Assembly: GCA_016704535.1 (NCBI GenBank)
Contig: JADIZZ010000010.1
Coordinates: 1-64,000 of the forward strand
DNA length: 64,000 nucleotides
DNA from: Betaproteobacteria bacterium
GTDB taxonomy: Bacteria > Pseudomonadota > Gammaproteobacteria > Burkholderiales > Burkholderiaceae_C
Direction: 5' to 3'
Below are positions 49,471 through 58,413 of the stretch, in pieces (positions within the stretch are counted from its first letter, which is position 1; every line of letters begins with the position of its first letter). Both the position numbers and the translations under genes were made by a program. The notes below the pieces were generated by a model. The model was given only the letters and a program-made list of their open reading frames with translations. It was not told where the DNA came from and did not search any database.

Positions 49471-50382
49471 TCAGGGCTCTTCGGCGGCCCGGCGGTTCAC
49501 GAGTGCGATGCCTCCGCACACGGCAGCCAACGCCACCACCAGGCGGGCGCCCAGCGGTTCGCCGAGCAGCAGCACGCCGGCCACCAGCCCGAACACTGGC
49601 GTCAGCAGCACGAAGACCGAGATGCGCGTGGCCGGGTAGTGGCGCACCAGCCAGAACCACACGAGGTAGCTGGCGAAGCTGATGATCACGGTCTGGAAGG
49701 CCAGCGCCGCCAGCGCCGGGCCGCCCCAGCGGGCGGGCCAGGGTTCGCCCTGCCACAGCGATGCTGCCAGCAGGGCAGCGCCCGAAACTGCCAGCTGGTA
49801 GAGCAGCGTCTTCTCGGGGGTGGCGGTGGCCAGCCGGCTGGCGCGCAGCGTCAGCGTCGTCAGGCCCCAAAGCAGCGCCGCGGCGATGCCCAAAGCGTCG
49901 CCCAGCCACTGCTGCGGGCCCGCGGCGGGCCGCACGAAGCCCTCGGCGTAGGCCCACAGCACGCCGGCAAAGGCCAGCGCCAGCCCAGCCCACTGCGGCG
50001 CGTGCAGCCGCTCGCTGTGCGAAATGAAAGGCATGCCCAGCGCCACGACGAAGGGCGCGAGGTAGATGAACACCGTCATGCGCGACGCGCTGGTGTACTG
50101 CAGACCAACGAAGATGCATGCGAACTCGGCAGCGAACAGCCCGCCTGCCAGCAGCCCGGCGCGGCCGGTGCCGTCGGCGTGCAGCACGGGCAGGCCACGG
50201 GCACGCGCCCAGGTCAGCAGCAGCACCGCCGCACCCAGCGAGCGCAGGCCACCCTGCAGCAGCGGCGGAATGTCGGTGAGTCCCACCTTCGCCGCCACCT
50301 GGCCCAGGCCCCACAGCGCGCTGCAAGTCACCAGCAGCAGTACGGCGCGAGTGTCGAGATGGGGGCGTCTGCCTTCGCTCAT
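49471..50382 (-). CDS. EamA/DMT-superfamily permease
   Basis: A 303-residue membrane protein with ten predicted helices in two EamA halves (VLLLVTCSALWGLGQVAAKVGL and GIAALLWGLTTLTLRASRLA). It probably exports a small metabolite; the substrate is unknown. It overlaps the rhombosortase gene by four bases. Confidence 0.92.
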   Translation of the reverse strand: MSEGRRPHLDTRAVLLLVTCSALWGLGQVAAKVGLTDIPPLLQGGLRSLGAAVLLLTWARARGLPVLHADGTGRAGLLAGGLFAAEFACIFVGLQYTSASRMTVFIYLAPFVVALGMPFISHSERLHAPQWAGLALAFAGVLWAYAEGFVRPAAGPQQWLGDALGIAAALLWGLTTLTLRASRLATATPEKTLLYQLAVSGAALLAASLWQGEPWPARWGGPALAALAFQTVIISFASYLVWFWLVRHYPATRISVFVLLTPVFGLVAGVLLLGEPLGARLVVALAAVCGGIALVNRRAAEEP

Positions 50383-51020
50383 CTGCCCGATTGTTCGGGG
50401 CCGGCCTGCGAGCCTGACGACATCGGCGCGTCGCTCCGCAGCAGCGCCAGCATCACACCAGCGCACAGTACCCCGGCCAGTGCGCCGGTGGCGTGGGCCA
50501 GCGGCGCGGTGGCGATGTCCCAGCCGCCGTCGAGCCGCAGCGGGGGACCCCAAGGCTCTTCGATCAGTACCTTGGTCAGCAGGCCCGTGCCTACGGCGGC
50601 GCCAATGCGCCGGCGCGTGCCGTGGGTCGTCGCCAGCAGCCACAGGGCGGCCACTGCCACGCCGGCATGCAGCACGCCGGACAGCCCACCGTAATGCGCC
50701 AGCGCTGGCTGCAGCGCCAGACCGACGTGGGTCAGCGGCCAGGCCAGCAGCCAGGCCAGCGCGGCGCCCCGCGGCAGTTGCCCGCCCAGGCCCAACGCCG
50801 CCAGTACGGCGCAACCTGCCAGGTTGGCGGCCAGATGCCATTCGCTCCAGTGCACGAAGGCAGCGCTGAAAGCGCGCCAGGGTTCGTGCAGCGCCAGCGC
50901 GGGCTGCCAGTCGAGCAGCGGCGCCGGCAACCACCAGCCCAGCAGCGCGGCAATGCCGAAAGCCGCCACCAGGCCCACCCAGGCGTGGCCGGGGGTCTTC
51001 AACCGAACACGGCGCGCCAC
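50379..51020 (-). CDS. rrtA: Rhombosortase (rhomboid-family intramembrane protease)
   Basis: A 213-residue rhomboid with about six helices. Family marks are FVHWSEWHLAANLAG and the Ser-His dyad in GGLSGVLHAGVAV. Rhombosortases cleave GlyGly-CTERM tails of exported proteins. No GlyGly-CTERM protein is seen in this window. The GTG start at 51020 overlaps the end of glnE by 22 bases; a start a few codons later is possible. Confidence 0.85.
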   Translation of the reverse strand: MARRVRLKTPGHAWVGLVAAFGIAALLGWWLPAPLLDWQPALALHEPWRAFSAAFVHWSEWHLAANLAGCAVLAALGLGGQLPRGAALAWLLAWPLTHVGLALQPALAHYGGLSGVLHAGVAVAALWLLATTHGTRRRIGAAVGTGLLTKVLIEEPWGPPLRLDGGWDIATAPLAHATGALAGVLCAGVMLALLRSDAPMSSGSQAGPEQSGR

Positions 51021-53738
51021 AGCGCCAACACGGCGTCGCGCGGCGCGGCCAGGGTCTCGGGGTCGAATTGCGTGGGCTGTTCGTCCAGTCGCGCGCGGTG
51101 CTGGGCGCGGCGCAGTTCGCGGTAGGCGTCGGCAGCGGCGCCGCCCACACCTGCGGGCAGCAGGCCGGCGTCTTCGGCGCGCTGTAGCAGCGCGATGTTG
51201 CCCTTGTTGTCCTGCAGCGGCGGGTGGCTGCCGCTGTGCGCCAGCACCAGGTACTGCACGGCGAACTCAACGTCCATCATGCCGCCCGGGCTGTGCTTGA
51301 CGTCGAAGCGGCCTGCCGGCACCGGGCGCGCTGCGCGCAGCTTCTCGCGCATGGCCCGCACCTCCTCGCGCAGCGCGGCGGCGTCGCGCGGTGCGGTGAG
51401 CACGGCGCGACGCGTGGCCTCGAAACGCGCCGCCACGCTGTGCGCGCCGGCGCACCAGCGCGCGCGTGTCAGCGCCTGGTGTTCCCAGGTCCAGGCCGTG
51501 TTGCTGCCGCGGCCGGCCTGGTAGTTCTCGTAGCCGCTGATGGAGGTGACGAGCAGCCCCGAATTGCCGTTGGGCCGCAGCGCGGTGTCGATGTCGAACA
51601 GCTCGCCGGCCGAGGTGCGCAGCGTCAGCCAGGTGATGAGCCGGCGCACGAAGGCGGCGTAGATCTCCTGCGCGCGGCCCTTGTCGGTCTTCGTCGCTGT
51701 CGTCGTAGACGAAGACGACGTCGAGGTCGCCGCCGTAGCCCAGTTCCAGCCCGCCCAACTTTCCGTAGGCGATGACGGCCAGCGCTGGCACAGCGCGGTG
51801 GCGTTGCTTGCAGCCAGCCCAAGCCCAGCGCACGGTCACGTCGAGCACGGTGTCGGCCAGTGCCGAGAGGTCGTCGGCCACCTGCTCGACCGTCAGTTCG
51901 CCGCCCACATCGCGCACCAGCGTGCGGAAGACCTCGGCGTGGTGGGCGTGGCGCAGCGTGTCGAGCAGCTGCTCCTCGTCGTCCTCGCCGGCGCGTTGCC
52001 AGGCGGCCAGGCGGTCCTCCAGTTCGGCGGTGAAGGCGGCGCGGTCGAAGCGCAGGTGCAGCAGGCGTTCGTCGGCCAGTTCGTCGACGACGCCCGGGTG
52101 GCGCATCAGGTACTGCATCGGCCAGCGAGCCAGGCCCAGCAGGCGCAGCAGGCGCTTGTGCACCTCGGCGCGTTCGGCCAGCAGCGCCAGGTAGCTTTCG
52201 CGACGCAGCAGCGGCTCGACCCAGTCGACGAAACGCAGTGCGGCGGCGGTGGAACAGTGGCCGTCGCGCAGCGCCTGGCCGGTCTTCTGCATCAGGCGGC
52301 CCAGGCGCAGCCGGTTCTCGTCGCGCAGCGCCTGCACACGCGGCTGCTGTGCCCAGGGGCGCACACGTTCGGCCAGTTCGGGCGGCAGGCGTTCGAGCAG
52401 CTCTTCGCTGTCGATGGCCACGGGCTGCGGGCCGCAGCGTTTGCAGCTGCCCGGTGGGCCTTCCGGCGCGCTGCCCTGGCCTTCGCGCAGCAGCGCGTCG
52501 AATTCCGCGGCCACGAGTTCACGCACCTCCAGCAGGCGGTCGAGCAGCGCGCAGCTCTCGGGCCCGCGGCAGCTCAGGCCCAGGCTGCGCGCGATCCAGC
52601 CCAGGTCGGCATCGTCGGTGGGCAGCAGGTGGGTCTGCTGGTCGTCCAGGTACTGGATGCGGTGCTCCACCTGGCGCAGAAAGACATAAGCTTCGCCCAA
52701 CTTCTCGGCCGTCTCGGGCTTCATCAGGCCGCGCGCAGCCAGCTTCTTCAGCGCGCTGAGCGTGCTTCGCGTACGGATCTCGGGAAAGTTGCCGCCGCGC
52801 ACTACCTGCATCAGCTGCACGGTGAATTCGATCTCGCGGATGCCGCCACGCGACAGCTTCACGTCGTTGGCGCGTTCGGGGCGGCCGGCGGCGCGACGCT
52901 GCGCTTCGTCGCGGATCTTGCGGTGCAGCTGGCGAAGGCCCTCGAACACGGCGTAATCGAGGTAACGCCGGTAGACGAAGGGCGTGACCAGCGAACGCAG
53001 TGCCAGTGCGCGGCCGCTCGTCACCCCTGCGCGCGGCGCCACGACGCGGCTCTTCAGCCAGGCGAAGCGTTCCCACTCGCGGCCCTGCACCTGCAGGTAG
53101 TCCTCGAGCATGCCCAGGCTGACCACCGGAGGGCCCGAGCTGCCGTTGGGGCGCAGCATCAGGTCGACACGGAACACGAAGCCGTCGTCGGTGGTCTCGC
53201 CGATCAGCGCATACAGGCGCTTGGCGACGAAAGTGAAGTACTCCTGGAAGCTGGTGGGCCGCGGCCCGGCGGTGTGCCCGTCGCCGTCATCGCCTTCTTC
53301 GTAGACGTAGATGAGGTCGATGTCGGACGAGACGTTGAGCTCGCGCGCGCCGAGCTTGCCCATGCCGACGATCCACATCTCATGGCGCCGGCCGGCGGCA
53401 CCCAGCGGCGGGCCGTGGCGTTCGTCGGCCTCGGCCTGGGCCTGCGCCAGCGCCAGCTCCAGCGTGGCCTCGGCCAGCGCCGTCATCGTGCCGGTGACGA
53501 CGTCCAGCGGCGCGCGCTCTTCCACGTCCAGCACGGCCAGGCGTTCGAGCACCAAGTTGCGCGCCACGCGCATCGCGCCAGCCAGGTCGCGCCCGGCGGC
53601 TTGCAGCTGCAACACCAGCGCGGTGATGGCTGCACTGTCCGGCGCGCCGGGGGGCAGCAGCGCCAGTTCGGCGGCGTGACGGCGGCGGATGCGCTGCACG
53701 AAGCGGCTGTGCGCTGCGTCCGCAATGACAGTGTGCAT
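50999..53738 (-). pseudogene. glnE: Glutamine synthetase adenylyltransferase/adenylyl-removing enzyme, frameshifted
   Basis: GlnE adenylylates and deadenylylates glutamine synthetase. The first nucleotidyltransferase domain (GMGKLGARELNVSSDIDLIYVY) and the start of the second (YGKLGGLELGYGGDLDVVFVYDDSDED) are in one frame from 53738. An extra base near 51686-51689 then throws the frame. The expected continuation DKGRAQEIYAAFVRRLITWLTL...LFDIDTALRPNG is perfectly preserved in the next frame to 50999. The third catalytic Asp of the adenylyl transferase domain lies after the shift. The intact downstream sequence suggests either a very recent mutation or a sequencing error. Confidence 0.88.
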
Positions 53739-53872
53739 CGGGTCCCTCCGGAAGCGTCCTCTCGCGGCGCCACTCTCTGTACGGGGTGGCTGCCGGCGGC
53801 GGAGTGTCATCGCTTCGTCAAGGCCTACTGGCCCGGGGGGGCATGGTGACCGTTCAGTCGCAAAATAGGCGC

Positions 53873-54712
53873 ATGAAGATAGCCGCCGTTCAGATGGTCA
53901 GTACTCCCGACTGGCCTCACAACCGAGACGCCGCCGCGCGCCTGGTCGGGAAGGCCGCGGCCGCCGGGGCGAGGCTGGTGGCGCTGCCTGAGTACTTTTG
54001 CCTGCTGGGCCGGCGCGACAGCGACAAGCTGGCGCTGGCCGAAGACCCGGGCAGCGGCACCATCCAGGAGTTCCTGGCGGACTTGGCGCGCGAGCACGCG
54101 CTGTGGCTGGTGGGCGGCACGCTGCCCGTGAAGGCGGGCCGGACCGACAGTGGCGACCACGTGCTGAACCGCTGCGCCGTCTACGGCCCCGACGGCCGAG
54201 AGGCCGGGCACTACGACAAGATCCACCTCTTCGCCTTCGACAACGGGCGCGAGAGCTACGACGAGGGCCGCACACTGTGCGCCGGCGGCACGCCAGTGGC
54301 GCTGGAGCTGGCCGACGACACTGGCCCGCTGCCCGGCGGGCGCGCCTTGCGCGTCGGCTTGAGCGTCTGCTATGACCTGCGCTTCCCCGAGCTCTACCGC
54401 GCGCTGATGACCCCGCCCTGCGACCTGCTGGTGGTGCCCTCGGCCTTCACGTACACCACAGGCCAGGCGCACTGGGAACTGCTGCTGCGCGCCCGCGCGG
54501 TCGAAAACCAGTGCTACGTGCTGGCGCCGGCGCAGGGCGGCCTGCACGAAAACGGCCGCAGCACCTGGGGCCACAGCATGGTCGTCGGGCCCTGGGGCGA
54601 GGTGCTGCAGGTGTTGCCCGAGGGCGAGGGTGTGGTGATGGCCGAGTTGGACCCGGCCCACATCGCGCAGGTGCGTCTGCAGTTGCCGGCGCTGGCGCAT
54701 CGGCGGTTGTAG
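53873..54712 (+). CDS. Nitrilase-superfamily amidase, Nit1/Nit2-like (deaminated glutathione amidase type)
   Basis: A 279-residue carbon-nitrogen hydrolase. The catalytic triad is visible: Glu in ALPEYF, Lys in HYDKIHLFAFD and Cys in GLSVCYDLRFPELYR. The YDKIHLF...YDEG spacing fits the Nit branch that repairs deaminated glutathione. It diverges from glnE across 134 bases, the usual Burkholderiales arrangement. Upstream ATG at 53843 is possible but adds residues before the conserved MKIAAVQM start. Confidence 0.92.
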   Translation: MKIAAVQMVSTPDWPHNRDAAARLVGKAAAAGARLVALPEYFCLLGRRDSDKLALAEDPGSGTIQEFLADLAREHALWLVGGTLPVKAGRTDSGDHVLNRCAVYGPDGREAGHYDKIHLFAFDNGRESYDEGRTLCAGGTPVALELADDTGPLPGGRALRVGLSVCYDLRFPELYRALMTPPCDLLVVPSAFTYTTGQAHWELLLRARAVENQCYVLAPAQGGLHENGRSTWGHSMVVGPWGEVLQVLPEGEGVVMAELDPAHIAQVRLQLPALAHRRL

Positions 54713-54794
54713 GTGGGCTTGACATCGGCGGGAGTCTGCTTGCGGCCCTATGCCGACGTTCAGCGTCCGTTTTCGCGCGTTGCGTGTGGTGGCG

Positions 54795-55033
54795 GCAAAG
54801 GGCTGTCCGGGCGGGGCGCGGCGTGCGACTGAAGCGGTCGGCGCTGCGCGCCGACTACCCTGCGGTGCTCGGGTCCATGGCCCGGCGCATAACTCGCTGC
54901 GCTCACTTCGTTCGCTACGCTCAGACAGGATGCGCCAGAAGTGTCCACGAGGCGCGCTGCGCGCGCGGGCCATGAACCCTGCGCTCCTCAGCGCTTCACA
55001 CGCACGCCGCGCCCCGCCCGGACAGCCCTTTGC
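54795..55033. repeat. Inverted-repeat unit 1
   Basis: 33-base exact terminal arms. A subterminal pair, GGTCCATGGCCCG against CGGGCCATGAACC, matches with one difference. The unit can fold into one long branched hairpin and looks like a MITE-type or REP-type element. Confidence 0.85.
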
Positions 55034-55082
55034 AGGAACCAAAGCGGGCACTCGGCGAGCGCCTCCTTCGGTGCTTGAGCGG

Positions 55083-55304
55083 CAGGCGGTGCCCGGCGGC
55101 GTCGCCGTGTGTGGCGCCGAGCAGCGCAGTCTTGAGGGCGGCGCGCGCAGCGCGCTTCGTGAACTGACTTGCCGCATCCTGTCTGAGCGCAGTGAGCGAA
55201 GCGAACGAAGCGAGTTATGCGGCACGCCCTCAAGGCGAGCAGCGCAGGGGAGTCGGTGCGCAGCACCGACCGCCACAGTCGGCGACGCCGCCGGGCACCG
55301 CCTG
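55083..55304. repeat. Inverted-repeat unit 2
   Basis: 25-base exact terminal arms, with subterminal CTTGAGGGC/GCCCTCAAG arms inside. It carries the core of unit 1 in the opposite orientation. Confidence 0.85.
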
Positions 55305-55403
55305 ACGCGACCCGCCCGTGTCGTCGAACGCGGAAAGCGGACAGCGACCAACAGCCGCAAAGGGCCGAGTCCAGCCCTTCCCCACCGCGCCCAAAACACC
55401 ACT

Positions 55404-55423
55404 CTTCGCGCCAGCCAGCCCTT
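55404..55423. repeat. 20-base direct repeat, left copy
   Basis: Identical to 56088-56107 inside the 3' end of the ubiH-like gene, offset 684 bases, with weaker similarity continuing for about 14 more bases. The pair brackets the secreted unknown at 55456-55917. Confidence 0.8.
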
Positions 55424-55455
55424 GCGGCGCGTGCAAGGCCAGCCGCGTGCGGCCT

Positions 55456-55917
55456 CTACTTGGTCAGCGTGTAGGTGCCGACGGATTCGGTGCTGCCGAG
55501 ATGCCCCGTGTACGAGAACTGGCCGGTGATGCCCTGGTACCTGCCCGTGCCGCTCACGAACTGGCCCTTTCCGGCTGTCTCCAGCGTCTTGGGGTCACGG
55601 TAGCCGGCATGGCGCGTCGTGATCGACGAGCCGTCCTTGAATCGCATCACCGACTCGACGGCAACTGTGGCGCGCCCTTTCTCGTCGACCGCGCCCTCGC
55701 TGCCCACCAACTTGAGTTCGGCCTTCTCGCCAGTGCTAAATGCCGCTGCGCCGAGGCGAGTGAACTTTCCACTGGCCATGGTGCCGGAATCGGTGGTGGA
55801 CTTCCACGAGATGTCTGCGCACAGCCCCAGGGCGGGTACCACCGCCAGGACTATCGCCGTGAACCTGCCCATCCAGCGCGACGCGACGCGCCAGCCTGTC
55901 TTCCTGCCACTGCTCAT
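55456..55917 (-). CDS. Secreted small beta-barrel-like protein of unknown function
   Basis: A 153-residue protein. A hydrophobic segment (FTAIVLAVVPALGLCA) serves as a signal peptide. The mature part alternates polar strands (ISWKSTTDSGTMASGKFTRLGAAAF) and ends FVSGTGRYQGITGQFSYTGHLGSTESVGTYTL. The GTGRYQGITG motif is typical of allene-oxide-cyclase/dirigent-like and DUF3224-like barrels. The role is unknown. It is bracketed by a 20-base direct repeat. Confidence 0.75.
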   Translation of the reverse strand: MSSGRKTGWRVASRWMGRFTAIVLAVVPALGLCADISWKSTTDSGTMASGKFTRLGAAAFSTGEKAELKLVGSEGAVDEKGRATVAVESVMRFKDGSSITTRHAGYRDPKTLETAGKGQFVSGTGRYQGITGQFSYTGHLGSTESVGTYTLTK

Positions 55918-56065
55918 GGCGACCCCCGTTTGAGGCGATGACGAGACGTCAACGGCTCATTTAGGCGCGGCGCCGCACGCCCGGCGTTGACCTGCATCAG
56001 CTTCGCATCCGGCCCTGGCCGCCCGGCGATGGGGTGCGGTGGCCGGCAGGGCGCGGCCAGTGGAC

Positions 56066-57244
56066 TCAACGCCCCCCGAACATCATCCTTCGCGCCAGCC
56101 AGCCCTTCACCGGCGGCAGCGCCTGCAGCGCCGCCAGTCCCAGCCCGCGCGCGGTGGCGGCGCCGGGCAGCTTCCAGGTGAAGCTGCGGGCCAGGAAGTC
56201 GGTGGTGGCGATGGTGCTCCAGCGGTCGGGGGCCCGCGTCCATTCAACGCGCTGCAGCGCGAGGCGGATGTCCGGCGTCCAGCGCAGCGCCGAGACCAGT
56301 TCGTGCGCGTCGCGCAGGCCCAGGTTCAGGCCCTGGCCGGCCACCGGGTGCAGGGTCTGCGCGGCGTTGCCGATGCGCACGGTTCTGCCGCTGACCAACG
56401 TGCGTTCGGCGTTCAGGCCCAGCGTGAAGTCCTTCAGCGGTGACAGCTCGACGACCCGGCCCGCGGCGGCGGGGAAGATGGTGTTCAGCACCGCCAGCCG
56501 TTGCGCGGCGGTCAGCTCGCGCACCGGGTCGGCGGCTGTCGGTACGCACCACACCAGCGCGGCGCGTGCGCGGCCGTCGGCGTGCGGCGGCAGCGGCAGC
56601 AGCGCCGCGGGGCCGTGGCGCGTGAAACGCTCGAAGGCGGTGCCGGGCGTGGCCCCTTCCAGCGTGGCCGTGCCGACCCAGGCCGTCTGGCCGTAGTCGC
56701 CGGTGAGCGCCTTCCGCGTCTGGTCCGCGAACACACCGCCTTCGGCCACCACCACCAGGTCGAAACGTTCGGCGATGCCCGCGTCGACTTCCACGCCGTC
56801 GCCTTCGGCCTTCAGCGCCGCCACCGGCGTGCCGAAGCGCGTGTGCAGCCGTTCGGGTTGCTGCGCCGCGCGCGCCAGCCAGGCGGCCTGCAGCGGCGCC
56901 ACCAGCGCGCCGTAGCTCAGCACGGCGCCCAGCTGCGGCACGCCCAGTTCGTCGGCGCGCAGGCGCACCTCGGCCTCGCCCCAGCTCGGCGGCTGCTGCG
57001 AGACGTGCACTTCGGTGATGGGCTGCGCCGCGTCGGCGGGCCAGGCGCCCAGGCGCTGCAGCATCTGCACGCTGCCCAGGCTGAGCGCCAGCGTGCGCGG
57101 GTCGGCGGCCACGTCGCGATCGACGGGCCGCGCGTCGAAGAGCGTGATCTGCGCGTTCGGCAGCCTCTGCGCCGCGTGCAGGCCCAGCGCCAGCCCTACC
57201 GGGCCAGCACCCACCACCGCGATCTGGCAACCCGTCGTCGTCAT
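56066..57244 (-). CDS. UbiH/UbiF/COQ6-family FAD monooxygenase
   Basis: A 392-residue flavin hydroxylase of ubiquinone-type biosynthesis. The FAD loop is IAVVGAGPVGLALGLHAA, and the second FAD motif is VRIGNAAQTLHPVAGQGLNLGLRDAHEL. The middle motif (DLVVVAEGGVFADQTRK) has EGG where the family usually has DGx-S. The ring position hydroxylated (C4, C5 or C6) cannot be told from sequence. The ATG at 57244 begins MTTTGCQIAVVGAG. Confidence 0.9.
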   Translation of the reverse strand: MTTTGCQIAVVGAGPVGLALGLHAAQRLPNAQITLFDARPVDRDVAADPRTLALSLGSVQMLQRLGAWPADAAQPITEVHVSQQPPSWGEAEVRLRADELGVPQLGAVLSYGALVAPLQAAWLARAAQQPERLHTRFGTPVAALKAEGDGVEVDAGIAERFDLVVVAEGGVFADQTRKALTGDYGQTAWVGTATLEGATPGTAFERFTRHGPAALLPLPPHADGRARAALVWCVPTAADPVRELTAAQRLAVLNTIFPAAAGRVVELSPLKDFTLGLNAERTLVSGRTVRIGNAAQTLHPVAGQGLNLGLRDAHELVSALRWTPDIRLALQRVEWTRAPDRWSTIATTDFLARSFTWKLPGAATARGLGLAALQALPPVKGWLARRMMFGGR

Positions 57245-57325
57245 TGGCCGTTCGTCCTGTCGCCCGTTCGGAAGCCGGGGCTCACGCTTATTATTCGCCG
57301 CACCACGTTCCCCGGGAGGTTCGCC

Positions 57326-58390
57326 ATGGCACTGATGGATTTCATCAAGAAACAGTTCATCGACATCCTGGAGTGGACGGAGACCGGCGACGGCACGCTG
57401 GCCTTCCGCTACCCGATGGCGGGCAACGAGATCCAGTACGGTGGTTCGCTCACCGTGCGCGAAAGCCAGATGGCCGTCTTCGTCAACGAAGGCAAGGTGG
57501 CCGATGTCTTCGGCCCCGGCATGTACAAGCTGACGACGCAGACGCTGCCGGTGCTGACCTACCTGAAGAACTGGGACAAGCTCTTCCAGAGCCCGTTCAA
57601 GAGCGACGTCTACTTCTTCAGCACGCGCCAGCAGCTCGACCGCCGCTGGGGCACGACGCAGCCCGTCACCATCCGCGACAAGGACTTCGGCGCCGTGCGG
57701 CTGCGCGCCTTCGGCAACTACGCCTACGCGATCGCCGACCCCAAGCTCTTTCACACCACGGTCAGCGGCACCACGGCGCGCTACACCATCGAAGACCTCG
57801 ACGGCCAGCTGCGCGGGCTGATGCTGCAGCACATCAGCGACGCCGTGGCGCAGAGCGGCGTGCCCTTCCTCGACCTGGCGGCCAACCAGATCGAGTTCGC
57901 CAGGCAGCTGCAGGAAGCCACCGCGCCCGAGTTCATCAAGCTCGGTCTCGTGCTGGCGAGCGTGACGGTGCAGAACGTCAGCCTGCCCGAGGAGCTGCAG
58001 AAGATCCTCGACCAGAAGATCGGCATGGGCATGGTCGGCGGCGACATGGGCAAGTTCATGCAGTACCAGACGGCGCAGGCGATACCGAAGTTCGCCGAAG
58101 GCGCGGCCGGTGCGGGTGGCGGTGGCGGCAGCGTGGTGGGTGACGCGATGGGCCTGGGTGCCGGCGTCGCTTTAGGCCAGGTGATGGCGCAGCAGCTCAG
58201 CCAGGGCCTGCAGGGCGGGGGTGCGGCTGCGGCGCAGGCCGCAGGGGCTGCCGCGGCGGCGCCGTTGGGCATCAAGCCCGACGAGGTGATGGCCACGCTG
58301 GAGAAGCTGGCCGACCTGAAGGCCAAGGGTATCCTGACCGAAGAAGAGTTCGCGTCGAAGAAGGCCGAGCTGCTGAAGAAGCTGGTGTGA
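57326..58390 (+). CDS. SPFH-domain protein with SHOCT tail
   Basis: A 354-residue protein. A band-7/SPFH-like domain (FRYPMAGNEIQYGGSLTVRESQMAVFVNEGKVADVFGPGMYKL) spans roughly residues 25-240. A Gly/Ala-rich linker (GGGGGSVVGDAMGLGAGVALGQ) follows, then a SHOCT-type helical pair (LEKLADLKAKGILTEEEFASKKAELLKKL). It resembles the YdjI-like virion-core-type SPFH group. Such proteins scaffold membrane microdomains. A strong SD (GGGAGG) precedes the ATG. It starts the run with DUF4178 and DUF350. Confidence 0.92.
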   Translation: MALMDFIKKQFIDILEWTETGDGTLAFRYPMAGNEIQYGGSLTVRESQMAVFVNEGKVADVFGPGMYKLTTQTLPVLTYLKNWDKLFQSPFKSDVYFFSTRQQLDRRWGTTQPVTIRDKDFGAVRLRAFGNYAYAIADPKLFHTTVSGTTARYTIEDLDGQLRGLMLQHISDAVAQSGVPFLDLAANQIEFARQLQEATAPEFIKLGLVLASVTVQNVSLPEELQKILDQKIGMGMVGGDMGKFMQYQTAQAIPKFAEGAAGAGGGGGSVVGDAMGLGAGVALGQVMAQQLSQGLQGGGAAAAQAAGAAAAAPLGIKPDEVMATLEKLADLKAKGILTEEEFASKKAELLKKLV

Positions 58391-58413
58391 CCGCTTTCCG
58401 CTGAGTCGCCGCC

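Larger units (their letters stand above)
54713..55455. repeat. Gene-free block of two large nested inverted repeats
   Basis: Unit 1 (54795-55033) is bounded by 33-base perfect inverted arms (54795-54827 and 55001-55033). Unit 2 (55083-55304) is bounded by 25-base perfect arms (55083-55107 and 55280-55304). Each holds a small hairpin of the form GTCGGYGC-NNN-GCRCCGAC. The core of unit 1 (54887-54934) recurs inverted in unit 2 (55173-55220) with 42 of 48 positions matching. Open frames here translate to low-complexity SERSERSE strings and are not genes. Confidence 0.88.

Noticed and set aside
54713..55455. Several open frames giving SERSERSERSE-like peptides
   Set aside because: They are translations of the inverted repeats, exist on both strands and lack start signals.
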